A stretch of DNA of 64,000 nucleotides from Bedellia somnulentella (taxonomy: Eukaryota; Arthropoda; Insecta; Lepidoptera; Bedelliidae). The DNA lies in contig OY755173.1 of the NCBI GenBank assembly GCA_963576735.1, forward strand, positions 13,858,873 through 13,922,872, in the 5' to 3' direction. Below, piece after piece: positions 12,501 to 20,894 of this stretch (position 1 is the stretch's first letter; every line of letters begins with the position of its first letter). The notes below the pieces were generated by a model. It worked only from the letters and a program-made list of their open reading frames with translations, had not been told where the DNA came from and did no database searches. The translations under genes and the position numbers were made by a program.

Positions 12501-13659
12501 CTCACTTTCCGATTTATAATATTAATGAGGATTTATTGTCATCAACTGATTAAAGCCACCCTATTCCAATATCAAAATACTAGTGGTCTGCCCCGAGTTC
12601 TCAAATATTGAAGAATCTGCTGCACATGCTAAAGTATTTGCAAAAATCATTATTTCTCTGACTGCATCACTTACTAAATCATAGTTCATCCCCTAAGATA
12701 TTTAACGTGATGTTACAATAAATGACTTCTGAAAGTTGTTACTGTTCAATGTTTGAATAATTGTTGAAACTTATTTAATTAACGGTTTCGGTGCTATTGA
12801 CTATAAAAAAAATATATACATACATTACTCACGGTGTAGTGAGTAGAATACCGCATGTAAAATGGAAAAAACCGCATTTACGCTTGTGTCTAGTAAAAAC
12901 GCTTTTTATTTTTTATCGTGCAGACGGCTAGTGTTCTTACCGGGCCGGGCCTACACCACTTTGTCTATTCTAAAAACATATGTGTGGTTAATTTATCATG
13001 TTTGTTAAAAATGAGGGAAAACATCGTGAGGAAATCGCGTATTCGTACAAAACGGCGATAGGCTTGCCCCCTATTGCTCCCTACGTGAGTATACTGTCCA
13101 AGCAAAACGTGGGTACTCTGAACACCAGCTGACAATGTCACGTGATGTTCAGAAGTATTAGTACCTCTTTCAAACCCTTCGAAGATATTTGGCGTGAACG
13201 TTTGATTTACAGATATACTATAAATCCCTAGAAGGGGTAGGCAGAACTTCAGAATAAGAAATTTCAAAGCCTATTTTGAAAGTTGATTAGGGAAAAGATT
13301 GTAAAGTAAATGTTTTTGGTGATGGGTCTCCAACCGCATCGCCGAAAATTCACTTAAAAACCCCAATACCCTTAGCCCCCACTTATGAATGCCCACGGGA
13401 AAAACATGGAGTAGTGCTATTTTAAGCCCACAGTACACAGCAAAAAAAAATATTATTGTGTTGTTTGACTTTTAAGTGTAACTCATTCCAATCTCATTGC
13501 AGTTTTCTCCGAGGCAAATCGAACATACCATCCAGACTGGATGGAGCATTAAGAAGTCGCGACGTCCAAACACCTAGCACGGCGACCATCGGCAGAGGAC
13601 AGCCCAGTTTCCAGCGACACCTGTCCTGCGAAAGCCGGAGCAGCGATAAAAATGATTGA
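3391..13659 (+). CDS. Sarm: Sarm/Ect4 NAD-cleaving TIR-domain protein (nine exons, N-terminus possibly incomplete)
   Basis: Spliced exons 3391-3534, 5856-6034, 6330-6780, 7777-8022, 8410-9731, 9823-10058, 10566-10855, 12096-12262 and 13503-13659 give 1,063 residues in one open frame; every junction is GT-AG and phases match. Order: serine-rich, poorly conserved N-terminal region (about 1-340), ARM-repeat region (about 345-720), two SAM domains (about 725-860), TIR domain (about 876-1015) and a short basic/serine tail. The TIR has the SARM1-type motif [10 protein letters not shown]; the Glu before AGKF (residue 914 of the visible product) matches the catalytic Glu of human SARM1. In flies and vertebrates SARM cleaves NAD to trigger axon degeneration; ARM inhibits, SAM oligomerises. 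Upstream coding exons cannot be excluded because the first exon begins at an acceptor with no clear initiator; Met is available at residue 32 and at the start of exon 2. Confidence 0.95.
3535..5855 (+). other. Sarm intron with a LINE fragment
   Basis: No coding exon recognised. Around 3940-4460 the minus strand holds a decayed non-LTR retrotransposon piece. Elsewhere AT-rich DNA without clear structure. Confidence 0.6.
4240..4460 (-). mobile_element. RTE-like LINE fragment (reverse transcriptase C-terminal region)
   Basis: On the minus strand 4440 down to about 4290 reads [19 protein letters not shown] and [16 protein letters not shown], the post-reverse-transcriptase region common in insect RTE-type LINEs. 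It is broken and only a few hundred bases long. A related piece lies at 34390-34740. Confidence 0.6.
5856..6034 (+). CDS. Sarm: Sarm exon, low-complexity region
   Basis: Acceptor TTTCCGTAG, donor GTAAAT, starts in phase 0 and ends after two bases of a codon. The exon opens with an ATG and encodes a Ser/Gln/Met-rich segment that looks coiled ([17 protein letters not shown]). The ATG is a possible internal start for a shorter isoform. Confidence 0.8.
6330..6780 (+). CDS. Sarm: Sarm exon, acidic and serine-rich region
   Basis: Completes the split Arg codon of the preceding exon and ends in phase 0 at CAG/GTAAGA. It encodes an acidic Met/Glu-rich patch ([17 protein letters not shown]), a short proline stretch and an Ala/Ser-rich helix-like segment ending AEQSAAYLQ. 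No recognised domain. Confidence 0.85.
6781..7776 (+). other. Sarm intron with a CpG-rich segment and promoter-like motifs
   Basis: The stretch from about 6850 to 7330 is much richer in CpG than the surrounding intron. It has TATAA at 6915-6919 with initiator-like TTCAGTTTC near 6948, and the NRF1/Ewg-like palindrome TTGCGCGTGCGCGTA near 7174-7190. An ORF at 7176-7364 has no recognisable similarity. A candidate alternative promoter, not proven. Confidence 0.3.
7777..8022 (+). CDS. Sarm: Sarm exon, Ser/Ala-rich linker
   Basis: Eighty-two codons with phase 0 on both sides (acceptor GTATTTCAG, donor GTGAGT), so skipping it would keep the frame. Ala/Ser/Gln-rich, beginning [17 protein letters not shown] and ending in a run of Ser and Lys; same compositional style as the previous exon. 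Confidence 0.85.
8410..9731 (+). CDS. Sarm: Sarm exon, ARM repeats and most of SAM1
   Basis: The largest exon, 1,322 bases. It begins with ATG directly after the acceptor and encodes the helical ARM region that binds NAD/NMN in SARM proteins, with recurrent helix-turn-helix units such as [20 protein letters not shown] and [20 protein letters not shown]. From about codon 388 it carries SAM1 ([17 protein letters not shown]...). The donor GTACC splits an Arg codon after AG. Confidence 0.95.
9823..10058 (+). CDS. Sarm: Sarm exon, end of SAM1 and SAM2
   Basis: Acceptor AATTTCAG completes the Arg codon and continues [17 protein letters not shown]2 follows ([20 protein letters not shown] ... [12 protein letters not shown] ... 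[10 protein letters not shown]). These domains drive octamer formation in known SARM proteins. The donor GTAAGC follows one base of an Ala codon. Confidence 0.95.
10059..10565 (+). other. Sarm intron between SAM2 and TIR exons
   Basis: No coding content. Near 10370-10440 there is a reverse-oriented B-box-like motif (GGAATCAAACCC), possibly a decayed tRNA-derived repeat. Confidence 0.4.
10566..10855 (+). CDS. Sarm: Sarm exon, catalytic half of TIR domain
   Basis: Encodes the TIR core: [20 protein letters not shown], then [16 protein letters not shown] with the presumed catalytic Glu, and [20 protein letters not shown]. Motif order and spacing match human SARM1 closely. Phase 0 at the donor GTAAGT. 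Confidence 0.97.
10856..12095 (+). other. Sarm intron with two repeat copies
   Basis: Contains a forward family B repeat (about 10938-11150) and the 3' two-thirds of a tRNA-derived SINE (about 11411-11590). A TATA-like ATATATAAGAG sits at about 11643-11653 with no obvious downstream gene. Confidence 0.5.
11411..11590 (+). repeat. tRNA-derived SINE family A, 5'-truncated
   Basis: Matches the 3' body of the family A SINE: CATGTGACAGTGTATCCGTA, GCGATAGGCCTGCC, TATCACGTGAGTACACTGTC, and the tail CGTGAACGTTTATGTTAT. The tRNA-like head is absent. Confidence 0.8.
12096..12262 (+). CDS. Sarm: Sarm exon, C-terminal half of TIR domain
   Basis: Acceptor TACTTCCAG, phase 0. Encodes [20 protein letters not shown] and [20 protein letters not shown], the terminal strands and helix of SARM-type TIR. 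GC-rich codon use contrasts with the AT-rich introns. The donor GTAATT is followed 14 bases later by a Helitron. Confidence 0.95.
12277..12531 (-). mobile_element. Short non-autonomous Helitron
   Basis: On the minus strand it starts TCCTCATTAATATTATAA and ends with the GC-rich GCGGGCGAAGCCGTGGGCGG then CTAG; the host bases are A on the 5' side and T on the 3' side. These are Helitron terminal rules and a common lepidopteran subfamily form. It shares sequence throughout with 40623-40849. Confidence 0.75.
12938..13206 (+). repeat. tRNA-derived SINE family A
   Basis: Starts inside the B-box region (GGGCCGGGCCTACACC) and runs through the family body to GGCGTGAACGTTTGATT. It has small internal losses compared with the copy at 16832-17188. 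Confidence 0.8.
13208..13440 (-). repeat. Short repeat family B
   Basis: Reverse copy. The plus strand shows TATAAATCCCTAGAAGGGGT, the GATGGGTCTCCAACCGCATC core and the terminus ending near TACACAGC. It abuts the preceding SINE with no gap. Confidence 0.75.
13503..13659 (+). CDS. Sarm: Sarm terminal coding exon
   Basis: Acceptor CTCATTGCAG, one base completing a Ser codon, then [14 protein letters not shown] and a Ser/Arg-rich tail ending SSDKND and a TGA stop. The FLRGKS start parallels FLQGRS at the same place in human SARM1. No other domain. Confidence 0.9.
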
Positions 13660-13855
13660 CTAGACTTTATTCCGCTTCCGCCAGTTAGGTAAGACATGGT
13701 GTTGATTTATAACATTTAGATTTTGTTTAGTTACATTCAGTTCGAATGCATACCAAACACCGACCGATATTTCATTTTTATTTTCTTCAACTTCAACTTG
13801 GCTTTTCCTAAGTCAAAGGTTCCGTTGTAAACTAAGCTAATTCGCTACTAATCGG

Positions 13856-14119
13856 CTACAGAAAGAAAAGAAGTCCTAACCTCTGACCAGGCGGGAGGCT
13901 TATCATAGGTTTGCCTTCTCTACTGGCATGGGAGATTCTAATTTGGGGTTCTTTTACCTCGACGACGAGGTCATTGTCTAGGGTCTTCTTCTTCTTCTCA
14001 GTCGTAACACTCTTGACAGAGTGGTCGTGGTCGTCATTTTGTTTGGGTGACCCGCCGCACAATTCGTCGCCATTCCTCTCTGAGGGCTGTTTTTTTGGTG
14101 CATTGGTACAGGGGGTCAT
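13856..14119 (-). other. Unexplained antisense open frame with coding-like codon use
   Basis: An 87-codon minus-strand frame downstream of the Sarm stop. It is hydrophilic (Lys, Asp, Glu, His rich), reads for example VEVKEPQIRISHASREGKPM then ISLPPG, and uses many C-ending codons, which is unusual in this AT-rich DNA. A donor-like CCTG/GTCAGA follows PPG, and an acceptor-like CAG lies just before the ATG. It could be an exon of a minus-strand gene whose other exons I cannot find, or chance. Confidence 0.3.
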
Positions 14120-14210
14120 CCAGCGCTGCTTTGTCTAGGGTAGTAGGTAGGTTTTGTCATTGTCCACATTGTCCGTTAATGACCTCTTAGGCTTTCAGCT
14201 CGCAGATAAA

Positions 14211-14657
14211 ATGATCACTAACCGATATTTTTCACGATCCTTACTCTATCTTCCTTACCTTCTACTATGCGCCCTAGTGGTCTATTTGATACTAGCTAAG
14301 CCTAAAACTTATAATTACGTTATTTACAGACCACCACGCCGCCGTCAATCTTCTACGGACACGCTTCAAAACACTTCACCTAGCCGCGACGAAGCTACAA
14401 ACACAAATAGCTACTCACTCACGCCGTCTCCTGAAAAATCACTATCTAGTCTACATGAGGGAACCCTAGATGGCACCACATCAACGAACTCGAATCATAC
14501 CGAATCAACATTAAGGACTTGTAGAAGTTGCGAAGGCATCCTACAGAAGTGTGATAGTGAATATCTCTCTTTACCTACTGCGACGGATTCCAGCAGCCAA
14601 ATAAGAAGAAAGAAACATCTCATGGACAAATGTATAAACAAAGTCAGACTACGTTGA
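14211..14657 (+). CDS. Predicted single-pass membrane protein, unrecognised
   Basis: 148 residues from ATG 14211 (A at -3) to TGA 14657, 0.55 kb past the Sarm stop on the same strand. A stop lies in frame at 14148. Residues about 9-29 (SLLYLPYLLLCALVVYLILA) form one strong hydrophobic helix, followed by a basic RPPRRR stop-transfer cluster and a long Ser/Thr-rich tail with CRSCEGILQKC and a basic C-terminus. I do not recognise a family. It could be a small single-exon gene, a terminal exon of an alternative Sarm transcript (acceptor-like CTCGCAG just before the ATG), or an ORF in the Sarm 3' untranslated region. Confidence 0.45.
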   Translation: MITNRYFSRSLLYLPYLLLCALVVYLILAKPKTYNYVIYRPPRRRQSSTDTLQNTSPSRDEATNTNSYSLTPSPEKSLSSLHEGTLDGTTSTNSNHTESTLRTCRSCEGILQKCDSEYLSLPTATDSSSQIRRKKHLMDKCINKVRLR

Positions 14658-15454
14658 AAATAATATTTTGTGATGTGTGTGGATGCTACAACTTTTGGAA
14701 GTGAATACTAGAAGTACAAAATGTGAGCACAATGATAGGAATTGATTAGAACGTTCCGCAGTGAAAATAAATTTGAATCAATTGACATAATCTCAAGAAG
14801 TGCATGTAAAAGTTTACAGTATAGTCATTGTAAGCGCCACTCTATCGTGTTCGAAGAACATAATATGAAGTGGTGGTGTAGTATGCAAGTTGCTATTCGT
14901 TGTAGTATGGCAAATTGCTTTGAATTAGTTTCTATGAATTAAGTTCAACTATTCTGTTTTACTTCTTCGCTCTTCACATCATTTGGATTTTACTCAAAGT
15001 TTTACTGTATTCGTTTTTCTCTTATTAGTATCTTGCCAATGAAATTTATTAATTGATAGTTTTAAAATCAAATTGCAATGTGATACATTTTATCTTTTAA
15101 GCGTAACAATTGTATTAAGTCAATATTCGTAAATACCACACACAAAATGATGTTTGGTAGTTTATTACAAAATATACGTCTCTTTCTTACCTTCTACATT
15201 TTAACGTTGACTGTACAAAATATGAAATAAGATAACAATATTTTTAATAAGTAACTGTTAGTATGTGTTAACCAAGGTATAACAAAATTTTATCATGATG
15301 ATAAGCATATTTATATGTAACAGCTAACTTAATTAAATGATTAAAATTTAACATTACGTTTTATTCCAATTGCTTACTAATTCAAAATTTTAAAAATACT
15401 TTCTGCAACATGAATATTAAATAGTTGATATTGAATATATTAAAAAGCTAATCG

Positions 15455-15735
15455 TGATAGCTTAATGGGTAGAACAACCGCCTGTCATGCAGACAGAAAT
15501 GGGTTTAAATCCCGGGTCGGGCTTACACTAATTTGTCTTTTCTAATGACATGTGAGTGTTTAATTTATCATGGTTATTAACGGTGAGGGAAAACATCGTG
15601 AGAAAACCCACATGGCAAAGTTGTACTAAGTCATGTAACAGTGTTTTCTTATAAAACAACGATAGGCCTGCCCCATATTCCGTGAATACACTGTCCAGGT
15701 AAATCGTGGGTACTCACAAAACCTCAAACCTGGGT
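15455..15735 (+). repeat. tRNA-derived SINE family A, 3'-truncated
   Basis: Has the A box TAGCTTAATGGGTAGA and the B-box region GGTTTAAATCCCGGGTCGGG, then the family body through TGTCCAGGTAAATCGTGGGT. It lacks the usual ATGTT-repeat end. Confidence 0.8.
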
Positions 15736-16154
15736 GGAATCCTCATCCAGGTTATTGGGTAAGGACTGATAACGGATATTACATACATATACAGATTAAT
15801 TCCATTTACCCCCGACTTTTGTATTAGGCTTGTCAACAACCAAATTTTGCACGATGACTCAAGACATCAAGGACACAGTTTTAACGAAGAGAAAATTTAG
15901 ATAGATGTTACCATTGAGGAATAATAACCATTGAAAGTTTCCCATGTTAGTCTATGGGAAACGAATGTAAACACAACTCGCACGCGCTTAAAGAATTTTT
16001 CATTGTACCTATGCAGCAAAGCTACGCTCAATTTTTTTTTCACATCACCATCGCCAATTTCTGAACTTCGATTTGGTACCCGTATCTTTATTTTTAACCA
16101 ATACGTCAAAAAATCTGACAATAAAACTTTTTTTATATTTTTATTTTTTTTGTT

Positions 16155-16480
16155 TACCGGAGGGGAAATCCTCATAGGATCCCCCGCCACTCGAGAGAGC
16201 GACGGGGGTAAGTCGGACTTTTACCGACTAAAACCCCTCCGGTTCGGTGCTGCTGGCCCTGCGGCCTATGCGGCGTCACCTTAGCTGTTTTGTTGGCGCG
16301 GAAAAGGAGTGTACCTAAGCTAAGTCGGATAGGGTCTTTAAAAGGAGTCAAATTTTCTACAGCAGTGGGGTGAAATTGTGAATACAATTTTGTGTACCGG
16401 CATCTCGGGTATGCGGAATCGAACTGAGGGGGAGCGACCCCGGATGAGAAGTAGAACGTCTCTCGGCCGTCTTACTGTGT
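16155..16480. repeat. GC-rich repeat-like block, possibly a LINE fragment
   Basis: An abrupt change to GC-rich sequence with an inverted pair (CCCCCGCCACTC ... GCGACGGGGG, 16183-16208) and CTGCGGCCTATGCGGCGTCA. The boundaries with AT-rich DNA are sharp, as for an inserted fragment of a GC-rich non-LTR element, but no protein can be read with confidence. Confidence 0.35.
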
Positions 16481-16569
16481 AGAAACGGACTCGGCATGCG
16501 AAGCATTCATGCCCACCTATTATATAATACAATAAGGCTATGGGCATGTAATAATCTGATGCCGTGTAA

Positions 16570-16800
16570 TGCCGGCTGAGAATGTCACCCCCCCCCCCTT
16601 TCTACATGTGTCGAAATAGGCGACTAACGGTATGAGGCTTTTTCTTATTGGTTTTCGAAGTTGGAGCCCCTTTCATTACCAAAAATACTTTATTTCTACC
16701 ATCTTGTCACCTATCAACTTCCGAATGTGTCAGAGGAGTTTCTAGCTCTGAAGATCTAGCTAACCCATTTTGGGATTTATGCATGCATATTTCTGAATTA
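16570..16800 (+). repeat. Short repeat family B
   Basis: Forward copy: CGGCTGAGAATGTCACC, GGCGACTAACGGTATGAGGC, CATCTTGTCACCTATCAACT and CCCATTTTGGGATTTATGC. The copy is diverged. Confidence 0.7.
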
Positions 16801-16802
16801 AT

Positions 16803-16831
16803 TTGTAAGGATAAGGTTAGTTATATATGGA
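16803..16831 (+). repeat. Left target-site duplication of SINE A
   Basis: The 29 bases starting TTGTAAGGATAAGGTTAG recur at 17189-17217 with a single T/C difference, immediately beyond the SINE tail. Confidence 0.85.
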
Positions 16832-17188
16832 CGACGTGATAGCTCAATGGGTAGACCACCGGTTAACGTGCAAGCGACTAGTGTTCAAATCCCGGGTCGG
16901 GACTATTTGTCTTTTCTAAAGACATATGTGTGGTTAATTTATCATGGTTGTTAACGGTGAGGGAAAACATCGTGAGGAAACCCACATGACTGAGTTGTAC
17001 TTAGTCATGTGACAGTATATTCGTACAAAATGGCGATAGGCCTGCCCCCTATCACGTGAGTACACTGTCCATGCAAAACGTGGGTACTCTGAACACCAGG
17101 TGACAAAGTCATGTGATGTTCATAAGTATTAGTACCTCTTGCCAACCCCTTCGGGGATATTCGACGTGAACGTTTATGTTATGTTATG
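16832..17188 (+). repeat. tRNA-derived SINE family A, complete copy with target duplication
   Basis: A full-length copy of about 357 bases. The tRNA-like head contains an A box (TAGCTCAATGGGTAGA) and a B box (GTTCAAATCCCGGG). The body follows, then a tail of ATGTT repeats. It is flanked by a 29-base near-perfect target duplication (16803-16831 and 17189-17217), as expected for LINE-mediated retroposition. Best reference copy in the window. Confidence 0.92.
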
Positions 17189-17484
17189 TTGTAAGGATAA
17201 GGTTAGTTATACATGGATATGGATATAGTTTTCATTTTGGTTGTTTCACTGTAAAAATTATGATGCACGTTAGAGTGAATATGCCAAACAAGAAATTAAT
17301 TACTGACTTGTTGACATTACATGATCACTCCGACACTTCTAATGGTATGAGGGCTGGGTAAGACAGAGACTTGTTATTAGTAGAATGGAAAAAAATATGT
17401 CAATAATATTTCTTTATGATTAGAAACTATGCAATGATACACAATATATTTATAAAAGTTGTAAATTGTAAATTCACAGCCCAA

Positions 17485-18205
17485 TCTATACATATAATAA
17501 ATCTGTAGAAAAGTCATTTTTGTACATTGAAGAAATTGAAAAAAAAATAGCCAGCGTGTGAACAGATAAGTAACAGAACCCATTTCCATCATTTTTTCAA
17601 TTTTTGTCTGTTTATATGTTTGTTTGAGCGCACATCACGTAAAATCTACGAATTCAATGCTAAAAATCTTTATATACAAAAATTATACGTAACTTGAGGT
17701 ATAACTTAGTTTTTGTTTCATCGAAATCGGTTCACTCTATCAAAAGATATGATTAATTTTGTGAGTTCAAGAAGAAAAATATTACGTTACGCAATTCAGT
17801 ATAGTACTTGCAACGACATCTTAAGTCTAAATATAGAACTAATGTTGATAGTTGGAATCCAAAGTCCGATAGATGGCGTTGTGCAAATGACCGAAAATGC
17901 ATGTGATTGATGAATTTATGTGATTCATTTTAAATAATAATTTTGTACAAAGAAACCTTGAATAGGTAAAAAATAGGTAGTTAAGTTTCGGTTGTTTGTG
18001 TGTTTGAGGCGAAAAGGCTCCTCAAGTACATAATTTGCGTGAATGAAATTTGGCAGAAAGCAAGATAATGATCCAAATACTTTACATCCCGGAAAAAAAT
18101 GATCAATAAAATATTCACGGCTGATTAAACTAAGAGTACCGGAAAAAACACCTATAATTCTGTAATAAGCAAATTTAACAGTACAAAGTCTGTCGGGTCA
18201 GCTAG
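17485..18205 (+). mobile_element. Non-autonomous Helitron
   Basis: Begins TCTATACATATAATAAATCT after a host A and ends GTCGGGTCAGCTAG before a host T. The start is close to that of the Helitrons at 41754 and 55377 but the 3' end is a different subfamily (CGGGTCAGCTAG). No Rep/helicase coding remains. Confidence 0.7.
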
Positions 18206-18932
18206 TTATTTAATATTTTAATTCGTTGGTCAAATACCTCAAGTTATGTCATACTTGTTATACATAAAAAGTCTATCAATAAATATACATTTATAATTTT
18301 AACAGTAAGTACTGTATGGCAAACTGCCGCAAACTATGTTTCTTGTCTAGCTTCTAAATTCTAAAATCTGAAGACAAAGTACAATATCTTTTTGCTGGCA
18401 ACCAATAACTTTCTATTACTTATACAGTTAAGACTGGTATTTTATATATAAATTAATCACATTGCTGTATATAATATTACTAGCTAGTAACCTAAGTAGA
18501 TGCTTCTTTATAATAGACAGGTTCTTTTTAGTGTTACTGATAAGTGTAAAAAAATAAACTTTATATGACACTCCAATCATATTATACAAATAACACATTC
18601 AATATATGTTACCTAGATTGATCATTATTAATCTTAGTGATGCTCATGACAATAAGTTCATCATTTTAGATCTATGCCATTTATTCTCTTTAAAAACTTT
18701 TTTCTATTACTACATAAACAAAAAAAAATGTATCTTTGTACTTGAAACAAAATTAAAAATGGCAATCAGCACATAATTGTTATGTTACTTAGTTATTTAA
18801 AAGAGCCTGTTTGCTGCGTCACAGGGAAACCTGCGGTAAACAACAAAACCAATTCATTGTAAACTACTTAATTTTGTGAAATAAATGCTCTTTTTTTTAT
18901 TCAAACTATCTAAAAATTTTTATGTCATTATA

Positions 18933-19355
18933 TCATAAATTTATTTGAATAGAAAATGAGCACTCATTACATGGTACAAGCACTACGGGAGGCATTGAAT
19001 CACTATGCTCCAAAGTATAATTGCCTCCACATCTACAGGGATATGTGTACAACTGCCCATCAAATTCCAAGCCAGCTAATGAAACGGTGTCATACAGCAA
19101 GACATCACTGTGCTCTTGACATGATAGTTCAGCATCATATTGTTTTTTTGATTGTGGGTCTCTCAATACTGTCCAAGCTTTTTGAAGTAGCAAAAAATCG
19201 TTGTTACTCTCACCATCTGCCTTTTTATCTGGGTGTAATTTTAAGGCAAGATTCTGATAGTTTTTCTTTATTTCATTATCAGTCGCATTTCTGTCACATT
19301 GTAAAATATTATAATAGTCAATGAATATCTCTTCTTGTGGATTATTTTCCATCAC
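18933..19355 (-). CDS. Dph4: DPH4 / DNAJC24 diphthamide biosynthesis J-protein
   Basis: An intact single exon of 140 residues. The N-terminal half is a J domain (about 13-76: DYYNILQCDRNATDNEIKKN ... LALKLHPDKK) with the HPD triad at 41-43. The C-terminal half is the DPH-type (CSL) zinc finger with Cys107, Cys109, Cys129 and Cys132 (CRCGG ... CNECS). This pairing is characteristic of DPH4/Jjj3, the cytosolic J-protein that stimulates Hsp70 and supports the first steps of diphthamide formation on elongation factor 2. Length matches the family, about 140-150 residues. The next gene, PPIH, is divergent about 1.45 kb away. A TTTATT about 35 bases past the stop can serve as a minus-strand AATAAA polyadenylation signal. 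Confidence 0.93.
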   Translation of the reverse strand: MMENNPQEEIFIDYYNILQCDRNATDNEIKKNYQNLALKLHPDKKADGESNNDFLLLQKAWTVLRDPQSKKQYDAELSCQEHSDVLLYDTVSLAGLEFDGQLYTYPCRCGGNYTLEHSDSMPPVVLVPCNECSFSIQINL

Positions 19356-20810
19356 TAACTATATCATTTTTCTTCTAAAAATAAAGTTGGTTTGGTTGAT
19401 TGTTGTTTATATATTCGCCATTTGACAGGCAAAGAATTGGTTTGGTTTTGGTTGAATACTTGAATCTTGATTGAATAATTAAAATATATATGAATGAATT
19501 TTAAGGTTAGTTTTTTTTTCTTAGGTATAAATAATCGAAGAGACAGGCTAAAGTATAAACTAAGCAGCCTAGCATTCGGTATGTGTATGTATCTTGTATC
19601 AGTAGAGTGTATTTGTTGTTGTGTATTGTTTGTTGCTGTTGAGTGTTGCATGTATTTTTAAACGTCTCTGGTCCAACAGGTTAGACTTTAGGCTATTTAA
19701 TTAACCAAATTTTAGGAATGTGCCAATCATGTCTGATCCTTGGAAAAATCCGACTGACAGGCATATGATCCGACGATTAAAAAAACAATATGATTACAAA
19801 ACTACAAATCGAATCGCTGAGGTCCTATTAATTAAATAGTGGTTTGTTTACAAGCAACCGTGATAGCCCAGTGGGTAGAACACTCGGTTATCGTGCAAAC
19901 GACTAGTGTTCAAATCCTGGGTCGGGCCTACACCAATTTGTCTTTTCTAGAGACATATGTGTGGTTAATTTATCATGGTTGTTAATGGTGAGGGAAAACA
20001 TCGCGAGGAAACCCACATGGCTGAGTTGTACTTAGTCATGTGACAGTGTATTCGTACAAAACGGCGATAGGCCTGCCCCCTATCACGTGAGTACACTGTC
20101 CATGCAAAACGTGAGTACTCTGAACACCAGGTGACAAGGTCACGTGATGTTCAAAAGTATTGGTACCTCTGCCAACCCCTTCGGGGATATTCGGTGTGAA
20201 CGTTTATGTTATGTTATGTTTACAAATAAATGTACATACCTGCAAAGTAAAACAAGTGGAATAAACACAAACTTAGTATTCTCTTGGTACTCTTTATCCT
20301 ATGGGAATAAAGCTTGCAAGGACATTCCATCGCCATCATTAAGGGTCAAACCCCTCCTGTTTATTTAAAAATTTTGATGGTATCGATGATATTGTAAGCA
20401 TTAAAAGCATTGTTTATACAATGACGTTTTGCTCGGGTCAGCTAAAAGGATAATTACTTTTGTTATTTCTGTTGGCTGCTATTTTTCATGGATTGGATAC
20501 CGACATCCTAACGATCCAACATGGCTCGAGTATTTTGACTGTTTACTTTGATACTGTACACCTGGCTTAAATATTGTAACCAGCGACCGATACGAAATCA
20601 GTTTCTCAAAAAAAAAACATTTGTTTACTTCACTTTTTTCAACAAAGTTTTGGGTTGTTTCTAGCTAATTTTAAGTGATAAGCCATTTAAAAGTGCATTT
20701 TTAAACCTTATAGTATTGTTAATTCACCGTTTCATCATTAGCTTTGTTGTCTGCATTAGTTCGGAGCCTTTTTATATACAAACTGTTTATATCTCTAACC
20801 TCAAACTAAA
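19356..20810. promoter_or_regulatory. Divergent intergenic region between DPH4 and PPIH
   Basis: About 1.45 kb separates two head-to-head start codons, so promoters for both genes are expected here. A SINE A copy (about 19858-20220) sits in the middle. A short Helitron-end-like motif CGGGTCAGCTAA lies near 20434-20445. No TATA box or other motif stands out. Confidence 0.45.
19858..20220 (+). repeat. tRNA-derived SINE family A
   Basis: A full copy with head GTGATAGCCCAGTGGGTAGA, the B-box region GTTCAAATCCTGGGTCGGG, the complete body and the ATGTT-repeat tail. A GTTTACAA motif on both sides (19845-19852 and about 20219-20226) is a likely short target duplication. Confidence 0.88.
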
Positions 20811-20894
20811 ATGCCTACTTGGAATCAAATACAATCACAACTAAGGAACCCTAACAATCCAGTGGTATTTTTCGACATTACTGTAGGGAACACG
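20811..20894 (+). CDS. PPIH: PPIH exon 1
   Basis: ATG in good context (AAAATG). Encodes [11 protein letters not shown] then [13 protein letters not shown], the first strand of the fold. Donor GTATGT. Confidence 0.93.

Larger units (their letters stand above)
12263..13502 (+). other. Last Sarm intron with Helitron, SINE and family B repeat in series
   Basis: From left to right: a Helitron at 12277-12531, unassigned AT-rich sequence, a SINE A copy at about 12938-13206 and, directly abutting it, a reverse family B copy at about 13208-13440. Confidence 0.6.
14658..18932. other. Intergenic region with repeats
   Basis: Between the membrane ORF and the DPH4 gene I see no host coding exon. It holds SINE A copies (15455-15735; 16832-17188), a GC-rich repeat-like block (16155-16480), a forward family B copy (about 16570-16800) and a Helitron (17485-18205). 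The remainder is AT-rich and featureless to me. Confidence 0.6.

Noticed and set aside
13911..14138. Plus-strand ORF rich in Phe and Ser
   Set aside because: Composition is that of an antisense shadow of the hydrophilic minus-strand frame at 13856-14119.
18956..19324. Plus-strand ORF over DPH4
   Set aside because: Antisense shadow of the intact J-protein.
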